Source: Streptomyces sp. NBC_01296
GTDB taxonomy: Bacteria > Actinomycetota > Actinomycetes > Streptomycetales > Streptomycetaceae
Direction of reading: 5' to 3'
Length of the DNA stretch: 64,000 nt
Assembly (NCBI RefSeq): GCF_035984415.1
Contig: NZ_CP130720.1
Location: 1,054,001-1,118,000, forward strand
Under the pieces are notes generated by a model that ran no database searches, was not told the DNA's origin, and worked only from the letters and a program-made list of their open reading frames with translations. How positions within the stretch are numbered: position 1 is the first letter of the stretch; each line of letters begins with the position of its first letter. Position numbers and translations under genes: made by a program. Of this stretch, positions 25,855-34,972 are shown one piece after another.

Positions 25855-26824
25855 GCCGCCGGCACCGCCGGCGCCCCTGACCGCCCGTAGGCCGCCGCGG
25901 CCGCCGGCCCGGCGGCGCGGGCGGCCGGCCGCGTTGTCCCCGTACGCCTTCCTCGCCCCCTTCTTCACCCTGTTCGCCGCGTTCGGGATCTTCCCGCTGC
26001 TCTACACGGCGTACGTCTCCCTCTACCGCGCCGAACTCCAGACCCCCGGCGAGCTGGAGTGGCGCGGCCTCGGGAACTACACGGCGCTGTTCACCGACCC
26101 GTTCTTCTGGACGGCGCTGCGCAATACGTTCACCATCGGCGTCCTGTCCACGGTGCCCCAGCTGCTGATGGCGCTGGGCCTGGCCCACCTGCTCAACTAC
26201 CGGCTGCGCGCCCGCACGTTCTTCCGTACCGCCCTGCTGCTGCCGTACGCGACCTCGGTCGCCGCTGCGTCGCTGATCTTCGCGCAGCTCTTCGGGCACG
26301 ATTTCGGGCTCGTGAACCGCCTGTTGGACCTGGTGGGCATCCATCCGGTTGACTGGCAGAACGGTACGGCGGCCTCCCAGATCGCCGTCTCGTCCATCGT
26401 GGTCTGGCGCTGGACCGGGTACAACACGCTGATCTACCTGGCGGGCATGCAGACGATCCCGGCCGAGCTGTACGAGTCGGCCGAGGTCGACGGGGCCTCC
26501 CGCCTGCGGCAGTTCCTGCACGTGACGCTGCCGGGGCTGCGCCCGACGATCGTCTTCACCTCGATCGTCTCGACGATCGGCGCCACCCAGTTGTTCGGCG
26601 AGCCGCTGCTGTTCGAGGGGTCGATGTCCGGCGGCATCTCGCACCAGTACCAGACCCTCGGCCTGTACATGTACGAGCAGGGCTGGGGCTTCTTCCACCT
26701 GGGCCGGGCGGCGGCCATCGCCTGGGTGATGTTCCTGCTGATCGTGGTGCTGGTCGGGGCCAACGCCTCCTTCTCTCATCGGCGCAGTGTGCGCCGCCGT
26801 ACCCGTAAGGAGGCCGGCCGATGA
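25841..26824 (+). CDS. CUT1 sugar ABC transporter permease, MalF type
   Basis: 327 residues. A Pro/Arg-rich cytoplasmic N-terminus of about 30 residues precedes six helices. The EAA loop, which contacts the ATPase, is YESAEVDGASRLRQFLHVTLPGLRPT. The start overlaps the binding-protein gene by 14 nt and the stop overlaps the next permease by 4 nt (ATGA). It forms a heterodimeric channel with the MalG-type partner. Confidence 0.93.
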   Translation: MPSAEPPAPPAPLTARRPPRPPARRRGRPAALSPYAFLAPFFTLFAAFGIFPLLYTAYVSLYRAELQTPGELEWRGLGNYTALFTDPFFWTALRNTFTIGVLSTVPQLLMALGLAHLLNYRLRARTFFRTALLLPYATSVAAASLIFAQLFGHDFGLVNRLLDLVGIHPVDWQNGTAASQIAVSSIVVWRWTGYNTLIYLAGMQTIPAELYESAEVDGASRLRQFLHVTLPGLRPTIVFTSIVSTIGATQLFGEPLLFEGSMSGGISHQYQTLGLYMYEQGWGFFHLGRAAAIAWVMFLLIVVLVGANASFSHRRSVRRRTRKEAGR

Positions 26825-27654
26825 GCGCGCACGTCTCCGCGCGGCGCGGCGGAAGGCTGACGTACGCGGTCTTGATCTGCGCGGTGCTGGTCTCGGCCTT
26901 CCCGCTGTACTGGATCCTCGTCGCCGCGAGCCGCTCCAATGCCGAACTGGCGCGTCCCGTGCCGGCGTTGCTGCCGGGTCCGCGACTCCTGGACAATCTG
27001 CAGGCCGTCCTGGACGAGGCGGCGATCGGCACGGCGCTGCTCAACTCGCTCATCGTCTCGGGGGCGATCACCCTCGGCACGGTGCTGTGCTCCACGCTGG
27101 CCGGGTTCGCCTTCGCCAAACTCCGCTTCCGGGGCCGCGGGGCGCTGCTCGGCACCGTCGTCGCCTCGATGATGATCCCGCCGCAGCTCGGGGTGATCCC
27201 GCTGTTCATGCTGATCGTCAAACTGCACTGGGTGAACGAGCTGCAGGCCGTCGTACTGCCCGGACTGGTCTCTGCGTTCGGCGTGTTCTTCATGCGGCAG
27301 TTCCTGGTGCAGTCGCTGCCGGACGAGCTGATCGAGGCGGCCCGGGTGGACGGGGCCTCGCACGCCCGGATCTTCTGGTCGATCGTCGTGCCGATCGCCC
27401 GTCCGGCGATGGCGGTCCTGGGCCTGCTCACCTTCATGACGGCCTGGAACGACTTCTTCTGGCCGATCGTCGCGCTGTCCTCGCAAGAGCCGACCGTCCA
27501 GGTCGCGCTGCGCCAGCTGGGCGGCGGATACGTCCACGACCAGTCCGTGATCATGGCGGGCACCCTGCTCGGCACGCTGCCCGTGCTGCTGGTCTTCGGA
27601 CTGCTCGGCCGGCAGATCGTCGGCGGCATCATGCAGGGCGCGGTCAAGGGCTGA
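26821..27654 (+). CDS. CUT1 sugar ABC transporter permease, MalG type
   Basis: 277 residues, six predicted helices, with the EAA loop [26 protein letters not shown] and the MalG-like opening [27 protein letters not shown] split here by the first helix. It starts by a 4-nt ATGA overlap with the MalF-type gene. It completes the transporter with the upstream permease and binding protein and is followed 43 nt later by the beta-glucosidase gene, probably on the same mRNA. Confidence 0.93.
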   Translation: MSAHVSARRGGRLTYAVLICAVLVSAFPLYWILVAASRSNAELARPVPALLPGPRLLDNLQAVLDEAAIGTALLNSLIVSGAITLGTVLCSTLAGFAFAKLRFRGRGALLGTVVASMMIPPQLGVIPLFMLIVKLHWVNELQAVVLPGLVSAFGVFFMRQFLVQSLPDELIEAARVDGASHARIFWSIVVPIARPAMAVLGLLTFMTAWNDFFWPIVALSSQEPTVQVALRQLGGGYVHDQSVIMAGTLLGTLPVLLVFGLLGRQIVGGIMQGAVKG

Positions 27655-27697
27655 CGCGGCCGCCCCGGCCTTCCCCTCACCTTCCTGGAGTCCTCCC

Positions 27698-29116
27698 ATG
27701 ACCACGCTCGACACGTCTCCCGTCACGAAGACGGGCCTCTCCTTCCCGGCCGGCTTTCGCTGGGGCACGGCCACCGCCGCGTACCAGATCGAGGGCGCGG
27801 CCGCCCTGTACGGCCGGACGCCCTCCATCTGGGACACCTTCAGCCGCACCCCCGGCAAGGTCCACAACGGCGACACCGGGGACACGGCCGCCGACCACTA
27901 CCACCGCATGAGCGAGGACGTGGCCCTGCTCCGCAGGCTCGGCGTGAGCGACTACCGCTTCTCGGTGGCCTGGCCGCGGGTCCAGCCCACCGGCCGCGGG
28001 CCCGCCGTCCAGCAGGGCCTGGACTTCTACCGGCGGCTCGTCGACGAGCTGCTGGCGGCCGGGATCCGGCCCGTCGCCACCCTCTACCACTGGGACCTGC
28101 CGCAGGAGCTCGAGGACCTGGGGGGCTGGCCGCGGCGGGAGACCGCCGAACGGTTCGCCGAGTACGCGGGGCTCGTGGCCGGGGCGCTCGGCGACCGGGT
28201 GGCCGACTGGACCACGTTCAACGAGCCCTGGTGCGCCGCCTTCCTCGGCTACGCGTCCGGGGTGCACGCCCCGGGCCGCACCGAGCCGGCGTCCGCGCTG
28301 CGGGCCGCGCACCACTTCAACCTGGCCCACGGCATGGGGGTGGCGGCGCTGCGCGCGGTCCTCCCCCGGTCGGCCGAGGTCTCGCTGACGCTGAACCTGC
28401 ACGCGCTGCGGCCGCGGACGCGCTCCGCCGCCGATCTGGACGCGGTGCGCCGGATCGACGCGGTGGGCAACAGGATCTTCCTCGACCCGGTCTTCCACGG
28501 GCGCCTCCCGCAGGACCTGGTCCGCGACACCGCCGGGGTGACGGACTGGTCCTTCGTCCGGGACGGCGATCTGGCCGCCGCCGCGGCGACGATCGACTGG
28601 CTGGGCCTCAACTACTACGCCCCGACGGTGGTCGCGGCCGCCGAGCCGGGGGACCCGGAGCCCTCCGCCGGGCCCTCGCCCTGGGCGGGTGCCGAACGAC
28701 ACGTGCGCTTCCTGCCCGCGCCGGGGCCGCGGACGGCCATGGACTGGCCGGTGGATGCGGACGGCCTGCACGAGCTGCTGGTCCGGCTGCGCGACGAACT
28801 GCCCGGCGTACCGCTGCTGATCACGGAGAACGGTGCGGCGTACGTGGACTACGCCGACCCCGAGGGCGATGTGCACGACCCGGAGCGGATCGAGTACCTG
28901 CACGGCCATCTGGCCGCGGTGCACCGGGCGATCGCGGACGGGGCCGATGTGCGCGGGTACTTCGTGTGGTCGCTGCTGGACAACTTCGAGTGGGCGTACG
29001 GGTACAGCCAGCGGTTCGGCCTCGTCCACGTCGACTTCGCGACCCAGCGGCGCACGCTGAAGGACAGTGCCCGCTGGTACGCCGACGTCATCGCCCGGGG
29101 CGCCCTGCCAGGCTGA
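27698..29116 (+). CDS. GH1 beta-glucosidase
   Basis: 472 residues without a signal peptide, so cytoplasmic. The acid/base is Glu176 in TTFNEPW and the nucleophile Glu377 in LITENGA. The family N-terminus ([19 protein letters not shown]) and the C-terminal [19 protein letters not shown] are intact. It hydrolyses imported beta-gluco-oligosaccharides to glucose, completing the pathway that starts with GH16 and GH64. Its last 29 nt overlap the convergent hutD-like gene. Confidence 0.95.
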   Translation: MTTLDTSPVTKTGLSFPAGFRWGTATAAYQIEGAAALYGRTPSIWDTFSRTPGKVHNGDTGDTAADHYHRMSEDVALLRRLGVSDYRFSVAWPRVQPTGRGPAVQQGLDFYRRLVDELLAAGIRPVATLYHWDLPQELEDLGGWPRRETAERFAEYAGLVAGALGDRVADWTTFNEPWCAAFLGYASGVHAPGRTEPASALRAAHHFNLAHGMGVAALRAVLPRSAEVSLTLNLHALRPRTRSAADLDAVRRIDAVGNRIFLDPVFHGRLPQDLVRDTAGVTDWSFVRDGDLAAAAATIDWLGLNYYAPTVVAAAEPGDPEPSAGPSPWAGAERHVRFLPAPGPRTAMDWPVDADGLHELLVRLRDELPGVPLLITENGAAYVDYADPEGDVHDPERIEYLHGHLAAVHRAIADGADVRGYFVWSLLDNFEWAYGYSQRFGLVHVDFATQRRTLKDSARWYADVIARGALPG

Positions 29117-29702
29117 CCACCGCCGCGCGCCCCGGGGTACGCAGGCGCCAGGTGCCGGCGCCGGTGATCCGGACCGCGTCGTAAGGGCCGAGGGCGACGG
29201 GGCCGGCAGCGACTGCGGGGCCGGCTGCGCCTTCGCGTTCGAGTTCCGCCGGGCCCTGGAGCGCGACCACCAGCAGGGTCTCCCCCGGCGCGGCGGTGAG
29301 CGCGAGGGCGCCCCGTACGACGGCGGTCTGCGCGTGCACGCGGTCGCGGCGGTACATCACGTTGAAGTTCACGACGGGCCCGTCGAGGAGCCGGCACGCG
29401 GTGGGGGCGTCGCCGGGGAAGTCCTGCGGCGCGTAGCGCTCGTCGACGAGGCGGCGGGCGCCGGCCACCGCGAGGTCCATGCCCGCCCCCTCGGCCAGGG
29501 TCAGGGTGCGGTCGACGCCGGGGAAGGCCGAGAAGGGCCCGTCCGCGGCCACCTCGGCGAGGCTGACCCGCCACCCGAAATCGGCCATGCCGGCGTCCTC
29601 GGGCCAGGCCGCGATCTCCCGGGTCACGCCGCCGCCGTTCTTCCACGCGACGGCTGCGCGGTCGCCCGCGCGCAGGATCCGGACCTCGTCGCCGCCGGTC
29701 AT
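29088..29702 (-). CDS. HutD/Ves family protein
   Basis: 204 residues with the bicupin HutD signature: [55 protein letters not shown] and [12 protein letters not shown]. HutD proteins are linked to histidine utilisation regulation, although the biochemical role is unclear. No hut genes are nearby. The 3' end overlaps the GH1 gene by 29 nt in convergent orientation. Confidence 0.88.
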   Translation of the reverse strand: MTGGDEVRILRAGDRAAVAWKNGGGVTREIAAWPEDAGMADFGWRVSLAEVAADGPFSAFPGVDRTLTLAEGAGMDLAVAGARRLVDERYAPQDFPGDAPTACRLLDGPVVNFNVMYRRDRVHAQTAVVRGALALTAAPGETLLVVALQGPAELEREGAAGPAVAAGPVALGPYDAVRITGAGTWRLRTPGRAAVVSLAGRPGR

Positions 29703-29831
29703 GGCACTGCTCCTCGCGTCGGGTACGCGCCGCTCCTGCGGCCCGGCCGAGCCTATCCACCCCGGACGGGAGGGCGTCCCGCGGGCAGACCGCGACCGTC
29801 CCGGAGACCAGCGCGGCGGCCGACCAGATAA

Positions 29832-29887
29832 CCGGATAGGTCATCCGCATATGTGTTACGGTCGCATCAAGCGGATGATCTATCCGG
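29832..29887. promoter_or_regulatory. Paired inverted-repeat operator upstream of the SDR gene
   Basis: Seventeen-bp arms (29832-29848 and 29871-29887) pair with one mismatch around a 22-nt spacer. Each arm region also contains a small dyad, GGAT-N5-ATCC (29834-29846 and 29873-29885). The layout suits two dimers of a TetR-type repressor, possibly the TetR protein encoded two genes along. This is inferred. Confidence 0.6.
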
Positions 29888-29909
29888 ATAGCGAGTGGGG
29901 ATGGAAGCC

Positions 29910-30800
29910 ATGAAGAGGACTGCTGTGGTCACGGCCGGAACCGGCGGGATCGGCCTGGAGACGGCGCTGGGGCTGGCCGCTGCCGGGTACGCGGTCACCG
30001 TGATCGGACGCAACGCCGAGCGGGGCGCCCGGGCGGTCGACCGGATCGACGCGACGGACCCGGCACACCCGGGCCGTTTCCTGTCCGTCGACCTCGCCTC
30101 GCTCGAGGAGGTGCGCGGACTCGCCGGCCGGATCGCCTCGGAACATGCCGCCTCGGGCGAACCGCTGACCGTACTGGTCAACAACGTCGGGGCGATGTTC
30201 GCGGACCGCCGGGACCGGGGCGGGCTCGAGGCATCGTTCGTCGTCAACCACCTCTCGCCGTACCTGCTGACCGAGCTGCTGCTGCCCACACTGACGGCCG
30301 GTGCGCCGAGCAGGATCGTGAACGTGACCTCGGGCGCGGTCGGGGTCGCGAAGCGGGTGTTCGACGCCGTCGAGCCGCCCGGCGGCTACTACGGCTTCCA
30401 CTGGTACGGCCGCGCAAAGCTCGCCAACCTCGCTTACACGCTCGACCTGGCGAAGCGGCTGGACGACACGGGCGTGTCGGTCTTCGCCGCGGACCCCGGA
30501 GGCGCCGCGACCGACATGACCGACGGCACCATGACCGACTCCAAGATCGTCTCGCCCGCGCTGCGGCTGATGTGGCCGCTGGTGCGCCGCACGTTCGCAC
30601 GGTCGACGTCCGGTCCGGCGTCCGTGGCGGCCAGGCCCTCGATCGTCGCCGCCACCGACGCCGCCCTGACGGGCCGGACCGGCGTCGTGATCGGCGCCCA
30701 GGCGAGCCCGGTGGCGCCGTTCCGCGCCGCGACGGACCCCCGCGTCGCCGAAGCCGTACGCCGCCTCAGCGAACGGCACGCGCCCCTGGCTGCCGTCTGA
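29910..30800 (+). CDS. Short-chain dehydrogenase/reductase
   Basis: About 296 residues from ATG 29910, which has GGGGA eight nt upstream; ATG 29901 and GTG 29895 are alternatives. The Rossmann motif is TAGTGGIG rather than the usual TGxxxGIG, so the first Gly is Ala. NNVG, the catalytic WYGRAK (Tyr-x-x-x-Lys) and the serine in NVTSGA are present. The order resembles retinol-dehydrogenase-like SDRs that use NADP(H). The substrate is unknown. It is preceded by a strong double dyad and followed by a TetR gene, suggesting a locally regulated two-gene unit. Confidence 0.88.
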   Translation: MKRTAVVTAGTGGIGLETALGLAAAGYAVTVIGRNAERGARAVDRIDATDPAHPGRFLSVDLASLEEVRGLAGRIASEHAASGEPLTVLVNNVGAMFADRRDRGGLEASFVVNHLSPYLLTELLLPTLTAGAPSRIVNVTSGAVGVAKRVFDAVEPPGGYYGFHWYGRAKLANLAYTLDLAKRLDDTGVSVFAADPGGAATDMTDGTMTDSKIVSPALRLMWPLVRRTFARSTSGPASVAARPSIVAATDAALTGRTGVVIGAQASPVAPFRAATDPRVAEAVRRLSERHAPLAAV

Positions 30801-30878
30801 TCTGCCGGCCGATCTGCCGGCCGGCGGCGGCACGGGCGGCGGGAGCATCCGGATGGGCCATCCCCTTAGCATGACCCC

Positions 30879-31460
30879 ATGACGACGACGCCACTGCGCA
30901 AGGACGCGGCCCGCAACTGGGACCGGATCGTCGACGTCGCCCGTGCCCTGGTCGACCAGGGCACGCCGTTGCAGCTCAACGACGTCGCCCGCCGCGCCGG
31001 CCTCGGTGTCGGCACCGTCTACCGGCACTTCGCCACGCCCGAGGCGCTGCTGGAGACCGTCGCCACCCCCTGCCTGGAAGCCCTGGCCGCCCACGGCGAG
31101 CAGGCGCTGGCCGACACCGACCCCTGGCGCGCGCTGGAGGGCTTCCTGACCCGCACGGTCGAGGCGCAGGTCACCGACGCCTCCCTGGCCCCGGTCACCG
31201 CCGCCTCCGAAGACACCCTGCCGCGCACCACGGAACTCAAGCAGTCGCTGCGGTCGGCGGGCACCACACTCCTCGACCGGGCCCGCCGGGCCGGGGCGGT
31301 ACGTCCCGACCTGGCCCCGGCGGACCTCGTCCCGCTCATGTGCGGCATCGCCTACGCGGTGCAGGTCCACGGCAGCGCCGCCGATGACCGCATCGACACA
31401 GCCCGCCGCTATCTGGCCACCCTGCTCGGGGGTCTGCGGGCCGCGCCACCGCACGCCTGA
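30879..31460 (+). CDS. TetR/AcrR family regulator
   Basis: 193 residues. The N-terminal helix-turn-helix spans IVDVARALVDQGTPLQL and VARRAGLGVGTVYRHFATPEALLE, typical of the family. The C-terminal ligand domain is Ala/Leu-rich, ending DTARRYLATLLGGLR. It follows the SDR gene by 78 bp in the same direction and is the likely regulator of it through the paired dyads at 29832-29887. Confidence 0.9.
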   Translation: MTTTPLRKDAARNWDRIVDVARALVDQGTPLQLNDVARRAGLGVGTVYRHFATPEALLETVATPCLEALAAHGEQALADTDPWRALEGFLTRTVEAQVTDASLAPVTAASEDTLPRTTELKQSLRSAGTTLLDRARRAGAVRPDLAPADLVPLMCGIAYAVQVHGSAADDRIDTARRYLATLLGGLRAAPPHA

Positions 31461-31463
31461 GGG

Positions 31464-31486
31464 GGCCGGACCGCTTCGGTCCGGCC
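31464..31486. terminator. Terminator between tetR and a convergent lipoprotein gene
   Basis: GGCCGGACC (31464-31472) and GGTCCGGCC (31478-31486) form a 9-bp perfect stem with a 5-nt loop, four nt after the TetR stop. Confidence 0.8.
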
Positions 31487-31514
31487 GCGGTGCGTACGGG
31501 GGTGGGAACGGGAG

Positions 31515-32255
31515 TTACAGGATGCGCCGGGTGGTGTGCGGCAGCGAGAAGTACCCCGGGCGACCCGCATCGAGCGGGGCGCCCTCGGCGGCGTCCGTGT
31601 CGAATGCGTACACCATGAGCGGGCTGCTGCCGCTGGGGCCCGTGGCGGTGGCGCGCAGCCGGTAGCGCTCGGTGCGGACGGCGTCGCGGGCGAGGGGGGC
31701 GCCGCCCTCGTAGAAGTGGGCCGGCTTGGCGTCGGTGGCCATGCGCAGGTCCACGGCGCGCCAGGTGCCGGTGGCCGGGTCGCGCCGTTCCAGTACGTAC
31801 GGTGACGCGGGTCCGGGCAGGTCGCCGGGCTCGCCGGTCAGGGGCTCCATCTGGAAGGCGATCAGCAGGTGCCCGTAGGCCCGGGAGTTGCCGTTGCGGA
31901 CGGTGACCGTGAACTCCTGGGCGGGGCCGCCGCGGACCAGGTTCAGCCCGCCGCCCGCGGCCGCCGCGGTCAGGGACAGCCGGGTCGCAGGGGCGGGGGC
32001 CGCCGATGCGGTCGGCGTCATCGCGGGCGTCGCCGAGGACGTGGGTGCGGTGGTCGAGGTGGGCGTGGGCGCCGGTGAGGACACGGCCGGGGTCCCCGAC
32101 CCGGTCGCCGCCGGCGACGCCGGGCCCGAGGGCGAGGCGCCGGACGACCGGGCGGGAGCGGCCGGGGCGTCCGGGTGACCGGAGCAGGCCGTCAGGACGG
32201 CCGACAGCGCCGCCAGTACGGCCGAGGCGATCAGCAGACGGGGTCTGACGTGCAA
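31515..32255 (-). CDS. Putative surface lipoprotein with DUF4232-like domain
   Basis: 246 residues from an unusual TTG start at 32255, chosen because GGAGG lies five nt upstream and no other start is available. The lipobox is AVLTAC (Cys24). A Pro/Ser/Thr-rich linker of about 65 residues follows, then a beta-rich domain (LNLVRGGPAQEFTVTVRNGN, YVLERRDPATGTWRAVDL) resembling the immunoglobulin-like fold of actinobacterial extracellular lipoproteins. Function unknown; it is a single gene ended by a hairpin shared with the convergent tetR. Confidence 0.75.
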   Translation of the reverse strand: MHVRPRLLIASAVLAALSAVLTACSGHPDAPAAPARSSGASPSGPASPAATGSGTPAVSSPAPTPTSTTAPTSSATPAMTPTASAAPAPATRLSLTAAAAGGGLNLVRGGPAQEFTVTVRNGNSRAYGHLLIAFQMEPLTGEPGDLPGPASPYVLERRDPATGTWRAVDLRMATDAKPAHFYEGGAPLARDAVRTERYRLRATATGPSGSSPLMVYAFDTDAAEGAPLDAGRPGYFSLPHTTRRIL

Positions 32256-32448
32256 TGTGCCCTCCTACGACTCCTGTGACGGCAGGACGGTAGCAAGGGC
32301 GGCGCGCCCGTACAGCGGCGCGGCGCATGACACTTCGGTCACGGTTGTCGACCGGGCCCGGGGCCGCCCGGAGCCGGCGCCCGGATCCCGCGCCGACGCC
32401 CTGGCCGGGCACCGGAGCCCCCGCGCTCCCGCGCCCGGCCGTGGGCCG

Positions 32449-33111
32449 TCAGCCCTTGAAGTCCGCCGTCCGGACCGGGGAGGCCTCGGCGAGGGCCTTG
32501 ACCACGGCGTCGGTCCCCGCCCGCAGACCGTACACGGGGGTGCCCGGCTGCTGGCGCCAGGAGTCGTCGAGGCCGCCCGCGTCGACGGAGTCGAAGCCGA
32601 GTGCGTCGATGAGCACCCGGACGGTCTGCTTCGCCGCCCCGTCGTCGCCGGCGACCGGGAGGGCCATGCGGTCCGGGTCCCCGGCCGGCCGGTGCCGGTC
32701 CAAGATGTCCTCGGCGTACGTCCCGTTGAAGGCCTTGACCACCGGGTGCCCGATGTGGCGCTCGCTCCAGCGGCTCTCGGTCAGTCCCTCGTCCTCGATC
32801 TCGGCGATGCGGCCGTCGCGCTGCTTCGGGTAGTAGTTCCCGGTCTCGATGACGACGAAGTCCTCGGCCGCCCGGTCGAAGAGCCCGGCGGGCAGCTCGG
32901 GCACGTTCTTCAGGGGGATGGTGACCACGACGAGCTCGGCCCCGCGGGCCGCCTCCGCCACCGTGACCGCCGTGGCTCCGGTCTCCTTCGCGAGGTCGGA
33001 CAGGGTCTCGGGGCCACGGGAGTTCGCCACGGACACGTCGTGTCCGAGCGCGGTCAGGCGGCGCGTCAGGTTGCCGCCGATGTTGCCTGCGCCGATGATG
33101 CCGATCTTCAT
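32449..33111 (-). CDS. F420-dependent/NADP-type oxidoreductase
   Basis: 220 residues from ATG 33111, with GGAG five nt upstream. It has one Rossmann domain starting MKIGIIGAGNIGGNLTRRL, then VANSRGPETL and IPLKNVPELP, as in F420H2:NADP oxidoreductase (Fno)-like proteins. KAFNGTYAEDI and ALPVAGDDGAAKQTV match the second half of that family. It probably transfers hydride between NADP(H) and F420 or a related acceptor. It stands alone. The longer frame that extends upstream is a shadow. Confidence 0.88.
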   Translation of the reverse strand: MKIGIIGAGNIGGNLTRRLTALGHDVSVANSRGPETLSDLAKETGATAVTVAEAARGAELVVVTIPLKNVPELPAGLFDRAAEDFVVIETGNYYPKQRDGRIAEIEDEGLTESRWSERHIGHPVVKAFNGTYAEDILDRHRPAGDPDRMALPVAGDDGAAKQTVRVLIDALGFDSVDAGGLDDSWRQQPGTPVYGLRAGTDAVVKALAEASPVRTADFKG

Positions 33112-33261
33112 GAGCTCTCCAGTGCGTGCAGGGTGGTCGGGTTCCGCGTGGAGTCCGAACCACCGGCAGCCGCCGCGCATTCCGGGTACGGCCCTCCCGT
33201 CTGCGGATCCCCCGTTCGAGTGGCCGGATCCACGCCACACGGATTCAGCCATGTATTTCGA

Positions 33262-34302
33262 CCATGCCGACCTGAGGAGGCCGTGGCCCTGGCCTCGGCC
33301 GGCCCGTACGGCCTCTCCCTCGGGATCGCGACCCGGGACGCGGCGCGCGGGCTCGGCCCGGGCGAGGAGCTGTACCGCCTGCGCGAGGCGCTGTCCCCGT
33401 GGCACGGGCCACCGCCGGCCAACGTGGCTTCGGGCATGCTCCGGCTCGACGCGGCGCCGACGCTCGAACAGGAGCGGCTGCGCGTGCCGGAGCGGGTCTG
33501 CGACCTCGAACTCGCCGCCGGGAACTGCCATCAGGTATTGGTCGACCTGTACGAGAGCGGCCGCCGGCATCCGGTGCGCGAGCGGTGCACCGAGCAGCTC
33601 ATCGAGGCCCTCTACCGCACGGGGCGCCAGGCGCAGGCCCTCGCCGAATACCACACCGTACGGGACCGGCTGCGCGACGAGCTCGGCGTCGACCCGGGCG
33701 CCGGGCTGCGCCGCCCGGGGCTGGCGATCCTGCGCTCCGAGGAGCTCGGACGGCCCGAACCGGCAGGCGCACGGCCCGCCCTGACGCGGGCCGCCGCCCC
33801 CGGGGTGCCGGCCCCGCCGGCCGAACCCGCGTCGGACAGCGGCTGGCGCGGGGTGCCCAGAACCCGCCCCGGACGCCCGGGCTTGTCGCCCGCGCCCAGG
33901 TTCGCCGAACGGCAGGCCGACCGCGCGGCCATCGCCGCACGTCTGACCTCGGCCGAAGGGCCGCAGCGCGTCGTGGTCTCCGGAGCGCCCGGCAGCGGGA
34001 AGTCCGCGCCGACCCACCAGTGCGCCTACGAGGTCCGGGACGAGTTCCCCGGCGGGGTCTTCACCTTCGCACTGACCCGGCCCGACGGCAGCCCCTTGAG
34101 CCCGGACGAAGCACAGGAACTCCTGCCCGGCCCCGGCGACGGCGGACGCCGGCTCCTCGTCCTCGACGACGCGGCCGGCGCCGGACAGGTCCTGCCGGCC
34201 GACCATGCCCCGGATTTCGCGCCGGACGTGCGCACGGCGCTCCCGGCGGGCGTACGGGCCCTGCGGGCGGCGGCGCCGGCCTGCCTGGGTTCGCCCCGAT
34301 AG
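33262..34302 (+). pseudogene. Chimeric remnant: aldehyde dehydrogenase fragment joined to a truncated SARP regulator
   Basis: The frame opens with RPEEAVALASAGPYGLSLGI and continues ATRDAARGL, which matches the C-terminal part of aldehyde dehydrogenases. It then passes without a stop into LREALSPWHGPPPANVASG, ALYRTGRQAQALAEYHTVRD and ELGVDPGAGLRR, the bacterial transcriptional activator domain (BTAD) of SARP regulators. A shortened NB-ARC-like part follows, with Walker A GAPGSGKSA and RRLLVLDDAAGAGQV, then the frame ends. The SARP winged-helix DNA-binding domain and most of the ATPase and TPR part are missing. A GTG at 33283 after GAGGAGG could start translation of about 339 residues, but the joined, deleted parts indicate a recombination remnant. 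Confidence 0.7.
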
Positions 34303-34424
34303 GCGGCTGTACGCCATCTGCGTCGCATTCAGGCCATTTCGCACGTTCCGAGAACCGTCCGCCGGGGTGGCGGCGTCGGTGGGTTCAGCTACTCGGCAAC
34401 CGAGCACGGCGAAAGGTCCCGACG

Positions 34425-34892
34425 ATGTTCAAGTCTCCGGCCAAGGCCAAGCGCACCGCTTCCCTCGCCCTCGCGGCCACCGCCGCGACGGCCGCACTCA
34501 CCCTCGCCTTCGTCACCAGCGCCTCCGCGACCGCCGCCGCGGCCCCGTCCGTGTCCGGCAGCCCGGAGGGCGCGTTCTCCCGGATCGCCACCTTCTACGG
34601 TGCGTACATCGACGCGGTCTACGACAACGACGGCACGCGCGCCAAGCAGCTGCGGGCCGCCTACCTCTCCGCGCCGCTCCAGCGCGAGCTGGCGAAGTGG
34701 GAGGAGACCAACCACGCGGACGGCGTCCTGCGCGCCCAGAACGTGCCGCTGGAGTGGAAGGTCACCTACGTCGACAGCGGCATGGGCAAGACCAATGCCA
34801 CCGTCACCCTGACCTGGAGCGGCACCGACACCACCCGGCTCCACGTCCAGGCCGACCTGAAGACCCGGAAGATCCTCTCCATCACGGACTGA
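34425..34892 (+). CDS. Small secreted protein of unknown function
   Basis: 155 residues from ATG 34425 with AAAGG upstream. A signal peptide ends around AFVTSASATAAAA. The mature part of about 115 residues has helices (IATFYGAYIDAVYDNDGTRAKQLRAAYLS) followed by strands (WKVTYVDSGMGKTNATVTLTWSG), like a small NTF2- or cystatin-like fold. No Cys is present. Function unknown. It is followed by a strong hairpin. Confidence 0.75.
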   Translation: MFKSPAKAKRTASLALAATAATAALTLAFVTSASATAAAAPSVSGSPEGAFSRIATFYGAYIDAVYDNDGTRAKQLRAAYLSAPLQRELAKWEETNHADGVLRAQNVPLEWKVTYVDSGMGKTNATVTLTWSGTDTTRLHVQADLKTRKILSITD

Positions 34893-34909
34893 CGACGCTC
34901 CGGACATGC

Positions 34910-34940
34910 GGGTGGGGGCCACCGCCGGCGGCCCCCACCC
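34910..34940 (+). terminator. Terminator hairpin
   Basis: GGGTGGGGGCC (34910-34920) and GGCCCCCACCC (34930-34940), 11-bp stem, 9-nt loop, between the small secreted protein gene and the convergent ferredoxin reductase gene. Confidence 0.8.
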
Positions 34941-34972
34941 GATCAAGAACGCGCTGTGACCAAGCGCTGCGA

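Noticed and set aside
25841..27654. Missing ATPase gene as a sign of a broken transporter
   Set aside because: Streptomyces CUT1 transporters normally lack a linked ATPase and use a shared MsiK-type protein.
32449..34407. Longer 652-codon frame of the F420-type reductase
   Set aside because: The true start is the Rossmann opening at 33111 with its own ribosome site; the extension is antisense to the SARP remnant.
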